From positions 1 to 12,197 of the forward strand of contig JAEDIW010000059.1 of the NCBI GenBank assembly GCA_016296655.1: a stretch of DNA of 12,197 nt. The letters run 5' to 3'. This document shows, piece by piece, positions 1-6,681 of this stretch. The translations under genes and the position numbers were made by a program. The stretch is from Treponema sp. Lineage in GTDB: Bacteria; Spirochaetota; Spirochaetia; Treponematales; Treponemataceae. Numbering within the stretch: the first letter of the stretch is position 1; the number at the start of each line of letters is the position of its first letter. Under the pieces are notes generated by a model. It was given only the letters and a program-made list of their open reading frames with translations, had not been told where the DNA came from and searched no databases.

Positions 1-58
1 AAATTTTAAAGATTTACGCTTTTTTTGTAAATTCTCAATGAAACTCGAAATTCGGGCG
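1..58 (+). repeat. Direct repeat, copy A
   Basis: This stretch reappears almost unchanged at 4313-4370 in the same orientation. The first 34 bases are identical, and only about five differences occur over the remaining 24. It contains a small inverted repeat (atttac ... gtaaat) around a T run, followed by an aaactcgaaattc motif. Because copy A begins at the window edge, the repeat may extend further left. The stop-rich content of copy B suggests it is non-coding. Its nature (intergenic repeat family or boundary of an inserted segment) is not known. Confidence 0.85.
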
Positions 59-146
59 AAATAATGAAAAATCAAAAATTTATGAAGAGCTAAGACAAGA
101 AATAGAAGAAGTATTTTCTGTATTTCTAAAAAATACAAAAATATAG
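42..146 (+). pseudogene. Possible C-terminal remnant of a truncated gene
   Basis: A stop-free frame runs from just after the TGA at 39-41 to a TAG at 144-146, with no usable start codon. Its last part reads as a helical, charged tail (YEELRQEIEEVF...). It lies 58 bases before an attC-like site, which is where the gene of an integron cassette normally ends, so it may be the tail of the preceding cassette gene cut by the repeat at 1-58. A 34-codon open frame can also arise by chance in AT-rich DNA, so this is a weak call and no function is assigned. Confidence 0.25.
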
Positions 147-204
147 ATTTCGGATATATTTACAATGATAAATTCGATACGATACAAAATATCGAAAATA
201 ATTA

Positions 205-272
205 CACATAACAACACTTTCAAAGCAGACAAATCGGTCGAACAGGTTTGCGGTTTAAATGCTTGTTATGTG
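205..272 (+). other. attC-like integron recombination site
   Basis: The 10-base ends, cacataacaa (205-214) and ttgttatgtg (263-272), are perfect inverted complements and contain the R''-type core ACATAAC and the R'-type core GTTATGT (265-271). Inside them are unpaired spacers of about 7 and 6 bases. A second imperfect stem follows: 222-230 with 246-256, with two extra bases (252-253) bulged on one side and one G-T pair. The terminal loop is 231-245. R box, unpaired central spacer, L box with extrahelical bases and variable loop is the architecture of attC sites recognised by integron integrases. The expected recombination point lies between G265 and T266. The core departs from the GTTRRRY consensus at one position, and no integrase is in the window. 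Confidence 0.7.
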
Positions 273-299
273 GATGCACAAAAGGTGCGTGGAGGAAAA

Positions 300-1103
300 A
301 TGAAAACTAACAAAATCATAATCAGTATGCTGTCGGCATTTATGCTGGTAATCATCCTTGCTGCATGTGCAACGAACAGAAGTATTAAAAGCTCTGATGA
401 AGAAAAAATAATTTTCAATTATGCACATCACGGAATCCTGCCATCTTATTTGGACTATTTTGGCAAAGAACCTGAATACGAGGTGCATGGCCCAAGAAAT
501 ACGGATGAATTAGACAAAAAACACGGCTGGAACGAAGCCTGTACTGTTACTTGCGAAGGGGAGGAAACTGTCTACAGAATAAGATATGTAAAAAATCGGT
601 CGTGGACAATCGATACTGTGGAAATATTCAGTCTGACAGATGATTTGTTTCTTGGAAAATACGTAGGAAAGCCGAAAAACGTTGTCCTTGAGGACTTTCC
701 TAATGGGTGGACGGACAATGGATATGCAATATTCTATGAATCTCAGGATTTTCTGATTTCTTTTATATATTCTGAAGAAAATATTAGTTATATAAACATA
801 CTTACAAAACCAGAAAAAGCGGAACGTGATTCAGCACGTCGTCCTAAGAAAATCGATTCGGATGAAATACTTCATTCACCTCTCATCGCAAAGAACATCA
901 CTCTGGACGGAAAAAACTGGGTAAAAACTCAGTTCAAGAATAACTTAACTGGAAAACCAATTTCAAACCGAAGATGCATAATATATGTAATTCAAGGATA
1001 TGAAATATTCGAAATCCACACAAAGACAGATGAAAACGGCTGGATATATGTAATAAATCTGCCTGATGGCGAGTACTATTTTAATTTTGAGGATGATGTA
1101 TAA
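300..1103 (+). CDS. Putative lipoprotein, possible integron cassette gene
   Basis: The product is 267 residues with a clear lipoprotein signal: a charged start MKTNK, a hydrophobic stretch, and a lipobox LAAC placing the modified cysteine at residue 23. It is therefore expected to be membrane-anchored and exported. The start at 300 is chosen because GGAGG sits 5 bases upstream and the signal peptide begins there. The frame stays open back to 165, but that extension runs through the attC-like site. No family is recognised in the body. The region after residue ~210 (KNITLDGKNWVKTQF..., then GYEIFEIHTKTDENGWIYV) suggests a small beta-rich domain, possibly Ig- or carboxypeptidase-regulatory-like. 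It begins 34 bases after the attC recombination point, the usual position of a cassette gene. No attC was found downstream, so the cassette end is undefined. Confidence 0.8.
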   Translation: MKTNKIIISMLSAFMLVIILAACATNRSIKSSDEEKIIFNYAHHGILPSYLDYFGKEPEYEVHGPRNTDELDKKHGWNEACTVTCEGEETVYRIRYVKNRSWTIDTVEIFSLTDDLFLGKYVGKPKNVVLEDFPNGWTDNGYAIFYESQDFLISFIYSEENISYINILTKPEKAERDSARRPKKIDSDEILHSPLIAKNITLDGKNWVKTQFKNNLTGKPISNRRCIIYVIQGYEIFEIHTKTDENGWIYVINLPDGEYYFNFEDDV

Positions 1104-1173
1104 TACAAAATCATAGATTGTTCAAGATTATGTTATATGAATTTCCAGTGCAAAGTAGAGGAAAGTTAAAAAT

Positions 1174-1863
1174 ATGAATATAAACAAGAAGTTAAAAATC
1201 ATAATCTTTGCAAGTTTGTCTTTGATTCTCATGGGCATTATTTTTCTTGCAGGAATAAATATTTATATGGTTAATTTTGCAAAACCTTATATCTATACAG
1301 AGATTGCCGATTTGCCAGAAAGTTATACTGTAATTCTGCCAGGAGCAAGAGTCTATTCCAATAATATTTCTTTAGTTGTCCGTGATAGAATTGATGGTGG
1401 AGTAAACTGTTTGAAGAATGGAAAAGGTCAAAAAATATTGATTTCAGGTGATCATGGACAAAAGGAATATGATGAAGTAAATCAGATGCGTTTATATATG
1501 CAGAGAATTTATGGAATCAATCCAGAAATAATTTTTATGGATCATGCGGGATTTTCTACTTATGAAACAATGTATCGTGCCAGAGATATTTTTTGCGTAG
1601 ACAGTGCAGTGGTAGTTACTCAGAAATTTCATACTGCCCGTTCAGTATATATTGGCCGAAAGCTTGGGTTAAACGTGGTAGGATATGAGGCTCCTGAACT
1701 TAATCCTTTTAGTCGTCAGATTCATGCCAGCTGGAATACACGTGAATGTGTTGCCAGAGTAAAAGCCTTTTTTATGGTAATGCTAAAATCTAAACCCACT
1801 TATCTTGGAGAACAAATTCCGATTACTGGAAACTCAAAGAACAGTTGGGATATGAAAGAATAG
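1174..1863 (+). CDS. SanA/YdcF-type DUF218 membrane protein
   Basis: The product is 229 residues. An N-terminal hydrophobic helix (about residues 8-31) anchors it in the inner membrane, with a DUF218 domain (about 50-190) outside. Conserved-looking blocks are LPGARV (55-60), SGDHG (91-95), the region around residues 123-131 (DHAGFSTYE) and TQKFHTARS (149-157). These match the SanA branch of the family. SanA of enteric bacteria is linked to envelope barrier function and vancomycin exclusion at high temperature, but its biochemical activity is unresolved. The start is supported by an AGAGGAAAG ribosome-binding site. The gene is 70 bases after the lipoprotein and 29 bases before the next secreted-protein gene, so the latter two are probably co-transcribed. 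A TATAAT at 1099-1104, over the previous stop codon, could be a -10 box, but no good -35 is seen. Confidence 0.85.
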   Translation: MNINKKLKIIIFASLSLILMGIIFLAGINIYMVNFAKPYIYTEIADLPESYTVILPGARVYSNNISLVVRDRIDGGVNCLKNGKGQKILISGDHGQKEYDEVNQMRLYMQRIYGINPEIIFMDHAGFSTYETMYRARDIFCVDSAVVVTQKFHTARSVYIGRKLGLNVVGYEAPELNPFSRQIHASWNTRECVARVKAFFMVMLKSKPTYLGEQIPITGNSKNSWDMKE

Positions 1864-1892
1864 AAAATACATTGAAAATTGTGAGGTAAAAA

Positions 1893-3056
1893 ATGAAAAA
1901 AGTAATTTGTGTTTTAGCTTGTCTTGCAGCTTTGTGTTCAGGACTTTTTGCAGAATCTATTATTAAAGAAATAGATATTAAAGATGTACCAGATTTTATA
2001 GAGTCTGCTGATTTTAATGATAGAGATTCTTATACATTCCAGATTATAGATAATTTTAAGCCAGAAGATGTAACTGTTAAGGAACTTAGAACTCTTTCCT
2101 ATTTAATATCGCTTTCACATAATAAAATTGAAGGTCCAATAGAATGCATTTATTTTGGCGGAACTCAGTCAGCCGAAGTTTTTTATGAACTCAGACAGAA
2201 AATTGACAACGCAAAAGGAAAGTATGTTTTTGTAGACATTTCCGATTCTGATTATTATTTTAATTATCCGCTTCCAAAAAATACCTTTGCTGATCATGAA
2301 AATCTTTACTGGGTTAATTTTGGATCATTTGCAGGCAGAGATATTCCTGCTAATACTTGTAAGGACTGTAAGAATCTTCAGTTTGTAATGATGTGGAATT
2401 ATGAAAAAGTTGATGATACAGCTTTTTCTGGTGCTAATGAATCTGCAAAAATTTATGACAGAGATAATAATGAATCCCCATTAGCTTTAATTCATCAGAT
2501 TAAAACAGAAGAATATGATGACTGGGATTATCTTACTTTTACTGACGAAGAACCTTTTGAAGAAGATGATGATGAATATGCTTCTTATGAAGGTTTATTT
2601 GAAGATTTAGTTAACTGTTTTTATGAAGAATCAATGAAGGAGTTAGATTTTTCAGATTTGTTCGGTGATGTATGGCTTCAAATTTCTGATTCTAATGCAG
2701 AACAGATTCTTTCTAATAGCAATCTTGATAAAACTAATGCTTATTCAACTGCAATCGATTTTCTGTGTAATTATCTTCTTGGTGGAGAAAAAACAGACCT
2801 GGAAAGCAGTTTAAATGAACTATACACCAGTGTTTTTGATTTAACAGGTTTGGTTTTCCATATAGGTGAGAAAGGCGAAGAAGAAGATGGAGATGTTTCC
2901 GTATTCACTGTAGGAATCGAAGGAAATGGCGGTTCAGTTCGTGATATTTGTTTATTAGGCTTAAAAAAGGATGAAGAAGGAAACTGGTCAATTACTGGAT
3001 TAAAATCCTTCAGTTTATTACCTTTAATGATTAATTCAATGCTTGGAGAAGAATAG
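1893..3056 (+). CDS. Secreted acidic protein of unknown function
   Basis: The product is 387 residues, starting with a typical export signal (MKKVICVLACLAALCSGLFA) and a probable cleavage after residue 20. Cys15 is preceded by LAAL, a poor lipobox, so a soluble periplasmic or secreted protein is more likely than a lipoprotein. Around residues 130-180 a segment (NLYWVNFGSFAGRDIP, then NTCKDCKNLQFVMMW) resembles one or two BspA-type leucine-rich (LRR_5) repeats, which are common in treponeme surface proteins. This is followed by a very acidic stretch (FEEDDDEY) near residue 225, and a C-terminal half that looks globular and beta-ending. No enzyme motif is visible. The start has a GTGAGG site 6 bases upstream. 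The gene ends 3 bases before the end of the convergent - strand gene. Confidence 0.8.
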   Translation: MKKVICVLACLAALCSGLFAESIIKEIDIKDVPDFIESADFNDRDSYTFQIIDNFKPEDVTVKELRTLSYLISLSHNKIEGPIECIYFGGTQSAEVFYELRQKIDNAKGKYVFVDISDSDYYFNYPLPKNTFADHENLYWVNFGSFAGRDIPANTCKDCKNLQFVMMWNYEKVDDTAFSGANESAKIYDRDNNESPLALIHQIKTEEYDDWDYLTFTDEEPFEEDDDEYASYEGLFEDLVNCFYEESMKELDFSDLFGDVWLQISDSNAEQILSNSNLDKTNAYSTAIDFLCNYLLGGEKTDLESSLNELYTSVFDLTGLVFHIGEKGEEEDGDVSVFTVGIEGNGGSVRDICLLGLKKDEEGNWSITGLKSFSLLPLMINSMLGEE

Positions 3057-3059
3057 AAA

Positions 3060-3383
3060 CTAATGGACCCAAGCCGAGCAAAGTTCCTTCACAGTTTCAT
3101 AATTTTTAAGAAAAATCAAAATAACAGTAACGACAAACAAAACGAATGTAATTGTTCCAAAAATAATTGTTCTAATTACATTTCCTTTGCCAAACTTCTT
3201 TTTCTTAAATTTAGAAATGATTGCAATTACAGATTGTATTATAAAAGCAGTATTGAACAGCAGCCAAAGACCAATTAATTGAGAATATTCAATTAGACAT
3301 TCCACCATGGTAGCAGCAAAGGCAGCCATACAAAAAAATCCGGTAATTATATATGCAACAAGAACCAGAAAAATAACAACCAT
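3060..3383 (-). CDS. Small three-helix membrane protein
   Basis: The product is 107 residues with three hydrophobic segments (about 3-26, 36-56 and 70-92), separated by a lysine-rich loop KFKKKKFGKG at 58-67 that is probably cytoplasmic. The start is well supported by AAGGAGG eight bases upstream. It lies 34 bases downstream of the larger membrane-protein gene on the same strand, so the two are probably one operon. No family is recognised. The stop is almost abutting that of the convergent secreted-protein gene, and no terminator hairpin is visible between them, so the convergent transcripts may overlap. Confidence 0.75.
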   Translation of the reverse strand: MVVIFLVLVAYIITGFFCMAAFAATMVECLIEYSQLIGLWLLFNTAFIIQSVIAIISKFKKKKFGKGNVIRTIIFGTITFVLFVVTVILIFLKNYETVKELCSAWVH

Positions 3384-3417
3384 GATATATGCCTCCTTGT
3401 TTAAGTATACATAAATA

Positions 3418-4257
3418 CTACCAAATCAGCACCAGTTCCGCCACTGCAATCACAAGGCAGATTATATTGATTTTCTTTCCAAGAAGCCGTTTTTTTCGAT
3501 CCTGCTCTATTTCCTTTTTTGAATTGCATTTCACAATTCCGGCTATGGATAGTGGAATTGCAGGAAGAATAATCAGGTCCAGGAAAACTTTGAATACAAT
3601 AAGGATAAGAGCCACAAACGCAGCTCCCATTGCCTGTTCGCCAGAAACTCCTGACATATTGTCGTGCATGGCGAGAGCAATAATTATATTCAGTACAGTC
3701 TGAATAGAAAGTAGAACTATACTCGCAATTCCAAACTTGTAGCCTGTAGAAGTTTTTCCCATTCCTTCCATAAAATCTGCATCAGAATTTTTTCTTTTAC
3801 CAAGGCTTTTTATGAACAATATTGAAATTACAAAGAAACAGATATCAAGAACTAAACTGTATATTAAATGCAATTGGTTGTATGCAATAATATAAATCAA
3901 ATAAAACAACCATGAACTAGTGTAAAACAAGCAGCTGATAAAAAATGGCACTTTAAGCAGATAATTTAGTGCTCCAAAAATCAAACATGCACAAAGATAA
4001 ATAATCACATATTTTTTTATCTTCATGATTTTTTGTGAGTCTTCAATTTCTGCCACCTTTTTTGAAAGAATAATGAAAGCAATGAGTGGCAGCAAATAAA
4101 GGATTCTCTTTCCCAAAGAAGAAAAAAGTATAGGGAAGGAGAACTCCGTGTATAAGAAATGTCGGATCAGATTAAAGATTGAGTATAAAAAATCAGCGAC
4201 CGCCAGAATTATGTAAAAGAGAGAATAGTTCTTATTTTTCTGAAGTTGATTCTTCAT
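3418..4257 (-). CDS. Polytopic membrane protein of unknown function
   Basis: The product is 279 residues and almost entirely hydrophobic, with about eight predicted membrane segments (roughly 13-34, 50-66, 83-100, 103-125, 130-150, 174-197, 210-245 and 262-279). A hydrophilic loop at 151-173 (KSLGKRKNSDADFMEGMGK...) and a basic loop at 244-262 (KCNSKKEIEQDRKKR) are likely cytoplasmic. No transporter or enzyme signature is seen. The N-terminus (MKNQLQKNKN) is polar, and the ATG follows AAGGA at about 9 bases. It heads a likely two-gene operon with the 107-residue protein, with a good -10 box (4286-4291) 28 bases before the ATG. Confidence 0.75.
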   Translation of the reverse strand: MKNQLQKNKNYSLFYIILAVADFLYSIFNLIRHFLYTEFSFPILFSSLGKRILYLLPLIAFIILSKKVAEIEDSQKIMKIKKYVIIYLCACLIFGALNYLLKVPFFISCLFYTSSWLFYLIYIIAYNQLHLIYSLVLDICFFVISILFIKSLGKRKNSDADFMEGMGKTSTGYKFGIASIVLLSIQTVLNIIIALAMHDNMSGVSGEQAMGAAFVALILIVFKVFLDLIILPAIPLSIAGIVKCNSKKEIEQDRKKRLLGKKINIICLVIAVAELVLIW

Positions 4258-4285
4258 GTTAATAATCCTTATTTTAATAAGAATT

Positions 4286-4291
4286 ATTATA
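4286..4291 (-). promoter_or_regulatory. Candidate -10 box for the membrane-protein operon
   Basis: On the - strand this reads TATAAT, preceded by an A tract of nine. Transcription would begin about 20 bases before the ATG at 4257, leaving room for the AAGGA ribosome-binding site. No convincing -35 hexamer is visible at 17 bases; the A tract and neighbouring TTTAAT stretch occupy that position. Confidence 0.4.
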
Positions 4292-4312
4292 TCATATTTT
4301 TTTTTGTAATTA

Positions 4313-4370
4313 AAATTTTAAAGATTTACGCTTTTTTTGTAAATTCCCAACTAAACTCGAAATTCAGACT
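4313..4370 (+). repeat. Direct repeat, copy B
   Basis: This is the second copy of the 1-58 repeat, in the same orientation and identical through the first 34 bases. It lies between the divergently placed membrane-protein promoter and the sugar-kinase terminator. The frame that is open in the tail of copy A is closed here by TAA codons, arguing that the repeat itself is non-coding. Together the two copies bracket about 4.25 kb of accessory genes. Confidence 0.85.
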
Positions 4371-4392
4371 AATTAGACATGGAAAGCTATTG

Positions 4393-4434
4393 CAAAAAAA
4401 AGGAACGTTCCTGACAAAATCAAGAACGTTCCTT
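4393..4434 (-). terminator. Intrinsic terminator of the sugar-kinase gene
   Basis: On the - strand, 33 bases after the kinase stop codon, an 11-bp perfect stem (4434-4424 with 4410-4400, each arm containing the palindrome GAACGTTC) encloses a 13-base loop and is followed directly by eight T residues. This is a textbook Rho-independent terminator. On the + strand it lacks a T run, so it acts in one direction. Confidence 0.9.
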
Positions 4435-4466
4435 GTCATCAAGCTAATCTTTTTCTGGCTAGAAGA

Positions 4467-5489
4467 TTAGCGCTGTACGCGGCCTGAACCGTTTCCACCT
4501 GCAAGTTTTTCAACTTCGCTAACAGAAACAGCATTGAAGTCGCCTTCAATTGTATGTTTCAGACAGCTTGCTGCAACTGCAAATTCAACAGCATCCTGTG
4601 TAGATTTTCCGTTAAGTAAAGCATAGATAAGACCACCACCAAAGCTGTCGCCACCACCTACGCGGTCAACGATGAACATCTGGTATTCTTTGCTGAAGCA
4701 GTAATCTTTTCCATCATAGAGGAGAGCTGCCCAGTTGTTGAATGTTGCACTGATTGAAGTGCGCAGAGTGATTGCAACTTTCTTGAAGCCGAACTTGTCA
4801 GCAAGCTGTTTTGCAACGCTCTTGTATCCTTCTTTGTTGAGCTTTCCACCTGTGATGTCTGTGTTTTCAGCTTCAATTCCGAATACGTCTTTTGCATCTT
4901 CTTCATTGCTGATACAAACATCAACATATTTACAGATTTCTGTCATAGCTTTGCGGGCTTCTTCACGAGTCCACAATTTTCCGCGGTAGTTAAGGTCGCA
5001 TGAAACTGTTGCTCCTGCTTTTTTAGCAGCTTTACAAGCTTCAATTGTGATGTCGACAACGTTTGGTCCGAGAGCTGGAGTAATACCTGTTACATGGAAC
5101 CATTTTGCATCTTTGAAAATTTCTTCCCAGTTGAAATCTTCTGGTTTTGCTTCCTGAATTGAAGAATGAGCACGGTCGTAAACACATACTGAACCACGCT
5201 GTGAAGCACCTTTTTCAAGGTAGTAGATACCTACACGGTTTCCACCGCGAACGATATAATTTGTATTTACACCAAAACGGCGCAGGCTGTTGATAGCTGA
5301 CTGTCCGATTGGGTTGTCTGGGAGCTTTGTTACAAAGCAGGCATCCATGCCATAGTTTGCCAAAGAAACTGCAACGTTAGCTTCTCCACCACCGAATGTT
5401 GCACCGAATTTATCAACCTGAGTAAAACGGTACCAGCCTTCTGGTGCCAAACGTAACATCAATTCACCAAATGTTACAACTTTATCCAT
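4467..5489 (-). CDS. kdgK: PfkB-family sugar kinase, probably 2-keto-3-deoxygluconate kinase
   Basis: The product is 340 residues, normal for ribokinase/PfkB kinases. KdgK phosphorylates 2-keto-3-deoxygluconate with ATP to KDPG in hexuronate and pectin degradation. Visible motifs are the N-terminal substrate signature FGGGEANVAVSLA (32-44), the YYLEKG strand (89-94), DLNYRGKLW (165-173), and the C-terminal PfkB signature DRVGGGDSFGGG (275-286) with catalytic base Asp281. The YRxxLW and GGGD motifs favour KDG kinase over fructokinase or ribokinase, but substrate cannot be fixed from sequence alone. The start at 5489 is chosen because GGAGG lies 8 bases upstream and MDKVVTFGE is the usual beginning. 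An upstream ATG at 5570 would lie within the promoter/operator region. The gene is monocistronic, with its own promoter and terminator. No KDPG aldolase or hexuronate gene is adjacent. Confidence 0.88.
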   Translation of the reverse strand: MDKVVTFGELMLRLAPEGWYRFTQVDKFGATFGGGEANVAVSLANYGMDACFVTKLPDNPIGQSAINSLRRFGVNTNYIVRGGNRVGIYYLEKGASQRGSVCVYDRAHSSIQEAKPEDFNWEEIFKDAKWFHVTGITPALGPNVVDITIEACKAAKKAGATVSCDLNYRGKLWTREEARKAMTEICKYVDVCISNEEDAKDVFGIEAENTDITGGKLNKEGYKSVAKQLADKFGFKKVAITLRTSISATFNNWAALLYDGKDYCFSKEYQMFIVDRVGGGDSFGGGLIYALLNGKSTQDAVEFAVAASCLKHTIEGDFNAVSVSEVEKLAGGNGSGRVQR

Positions 5490-5530
5490 GATTATAACCT
5501 CCATAAAAACAAATAAACGAGAGTATTTAA

Positions 5531-5570
5531 AGTATACAACAACCCTGTTTATAGCGCAAGATGTATACAC
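5531..5570 (-). promoter_or_regulatory. Kinase promoter with paired GTATAC operator-like boxes
   Basis: On the - strand, TTGCGC (5559-5554) and TATACT (5536-5531) are separated by exactly 17 bases, giving a reasonable -35/-10 pair. Two copies of the palindrome GTATAC lie here, at 5532-5537 (overlapping the -10) and 5563-5568 (just upstream of the -35), with centres 31 bp or about three helical turns apart. Both are preceded by TTGT-like bases. GntR-family hexuronate regulators (UxuR/ExuR type) bind related TTG-GTATAC-CAA palindromes, so repression relieved by a sugar-acid intermediate is plausible but inferred. Confidence 0.55.
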
Positions 5571-5893
5571 AAAACTTGCAGAATCTTTTAAAAACAGCGG
5601 TTATTTTGATGTCTGACCACACAAATTAAGCATACAGGAGCCAGATTGTGTTTTTTTTCTGCAACTTTCTGGATGAGTTAGGGTATGGAGCACCGAGGGC
5701 TTGCCCGAGAAGACCGCAGGCAGCTGTGCTGCTGAGGACTTTGAGCGGACAGCGAAGTGCGGAACACCCGGCCGGCAGCGCAGCTGACGGAAACTCCCAT
5801 ATAAAAAAAGCTGGCATTTATAATATAGTTGAGGTAAAATCAGAATCCTATGTGGGCTGACATGTCTGTTTTTACAAAAAGGGAGAAAAAAGT
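5571..5893. other. Intergenic stretch with GC-rich island
   Basis: No convincing gene is seen here. The stretch holds the upstream flank of the kinase promoter, a T-rich run (5650-5658), and a sharply GC-rich block (about 5690-5790; separate entry). A TATAAT at 5819-5824 could be the -10 of the downstream racemase gene, but it has no clear -35. Open frames crossing the GC block on both strands have no ribosome-binding site and look like chance products of its composition. Confidence 0.5.
5690..5790. repeat. GC-rich island, probable interspersed element
   Basis: About 100 bases of strongly GC-rich DNA stand out from an AT-rich surround. The block contains CAGCTGTGCTG (5721-5731) and CAGCGCAGCTG (5776-5786), which form an 11-bp stem with one G-T pair, plus the palindrome CCGGCCGG (5768-5775) and two direct GCGGA copies. 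The style suggests a dispersed intergenic repeat rather than a gene, but only one copy lies in this window, so repetition is inferred. Confidence 0.45.
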
Positions 5894-6580
5894 ATGAAAA
5901 CAATTGGTTTAATTGGTGGGATGAGCTGGGAAAGCACGGTAACTTACTACAAAATAATAAATGAAACCGTCAAAGAAAGGCTTGGAGGCTTCCATTCAGG
6001 GAAAATTCTGCTTTACAGTGTTGATTTTGCAGAAATTGAAGAATGTCAGGCAAAGGGAGAGTGGGAAAAAAGCGCAGAAATTCTGTCCGAAGCTGCTGAA
6101 AATCTTGAAAAAGCTGGAGCTGATTTTATTGTAATATGTACGAACACAATGCACAAAGTTGCAGGTAAAATTCAGGAAAATATAAAAATTCCTGTAATTC
6201 ACATTGCTGATGCAACTGCACATAAATTAAAACAGGATGGAATTCTTAAAACTGCACTTCTCGGAACTAAATATACAATGACTCAGGATTTTTACAAGGA
6301 AAAATTAAGGGAAAACGGCATAGAGGTTCTTATTCCTGAAGAAAAAGATATTGAAATTGTAAATCATGTTATTTACGAGGAGCTTTGTCTTGGGAAAATT
6401 CTTGACAGTTCCAGAAAAGAATATATACGAATTATTGACGGTCTGAAAGAAAAAGGTGCGCAAGGGGTAATCCTTGGATGTACGGAAATCGGTCTTTTGA
6501 TAAGTCAGAAAGACAGTCCTCTACCTGTTTATGATACAACAGAAATTCATGCGCTGTCCGCCTGCGAAAAAGCATTGTAA
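5894..6580 (+). CDS. Aspartate/glutamate racemase family protein
   Basis: The product is 228 residues, standard for the cofactor-independent aspartate/glutamate racemase superfamily, which interconverts L- and D-amino acids with two opposed cysteines. The N-terminus has the typical IGLIGGMSWEST (4-15). The first catalytic Cys82 is in ICTNTMH, and the second, Cys196, in ILGCTEIG. Both are present, so the enzyme should be active. The sequence resembles the YgeA/RacX subgroup, some of which are broad-specificity racemases supplying unusual D-amino acids, so aspartate is not certain as the substrate. GGGAG lies about 9 bases before the ATG. It stands about 100 bases before dnaX on the same strand and may be read into it, as no terminator is seen between them. 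Confidence 0.88.
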   Translation: MKTIGLIGGMSWESTVTYYKIINETVKERLGGFHSGKILLYSVDFAEIEECQAKGEWEKSAEILSEAAENLEKAGADFIVICTNTMHKVAGKIQENIKIPVIHIADATAHKLKQDGILKTALLGTKYTMTQDFYKEKLRENGIEVLIPEEKDIEIVNHVIYEELCLGKILDSSRKEYIRIIDGLKEKGAQGVILGCTEIGLLISQKDSPLPVYDTTEIHALSACEKAL

Positions 6581-6681
6581 ATACGCCTGTAAGATTTCTG
6601 CTTTAAGAATTTGCTTTTTCAGGGATTCAGATTTTTTATACAGTTCTTTATTAAATGTAAAATTTGGGATATTCTATTTTT

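Noticed and set aside
165..299. N-terminal extension of the lipoprotein gene
   Set aside because: The frame is open, but it runs through the attC-like site, and the GGAGG site and signal peptide point to the ATG at 300.
3404..3410. Third GTATAC box upstream of the 107-residue membrane protein
   Set aside because: A single isolated hexamer is expected by chance in AT-rich DNA of this length; no partner box or extended similarity is seen.
5490..5570. Upstream start of the sugar kinase at 5570
   Set aside because: It lies in the promoter/operator region; the family N-terminus and GGAGG support 5489.
5648..5860. ORFs on both strands through the GC-rich island
   Set aside because: Long open frames arise easily in GC-rich DNA; no start signals, no recognisable protein, and mutually overlapping frames.
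5850..5897. 15-codon ORF overlapping the racemase start (ATGA overlap), possible leader peptide
   Set aside because: It has no properly spaced ribosome-binding site and no attenuator structure; it is likely chance.
6664..6681. TTG start for dnaX adding six residues
   Set aside because: The conserved DnaX N-terminus begins at the ATG at 6682 and the TTG has no ribosome-binding site.
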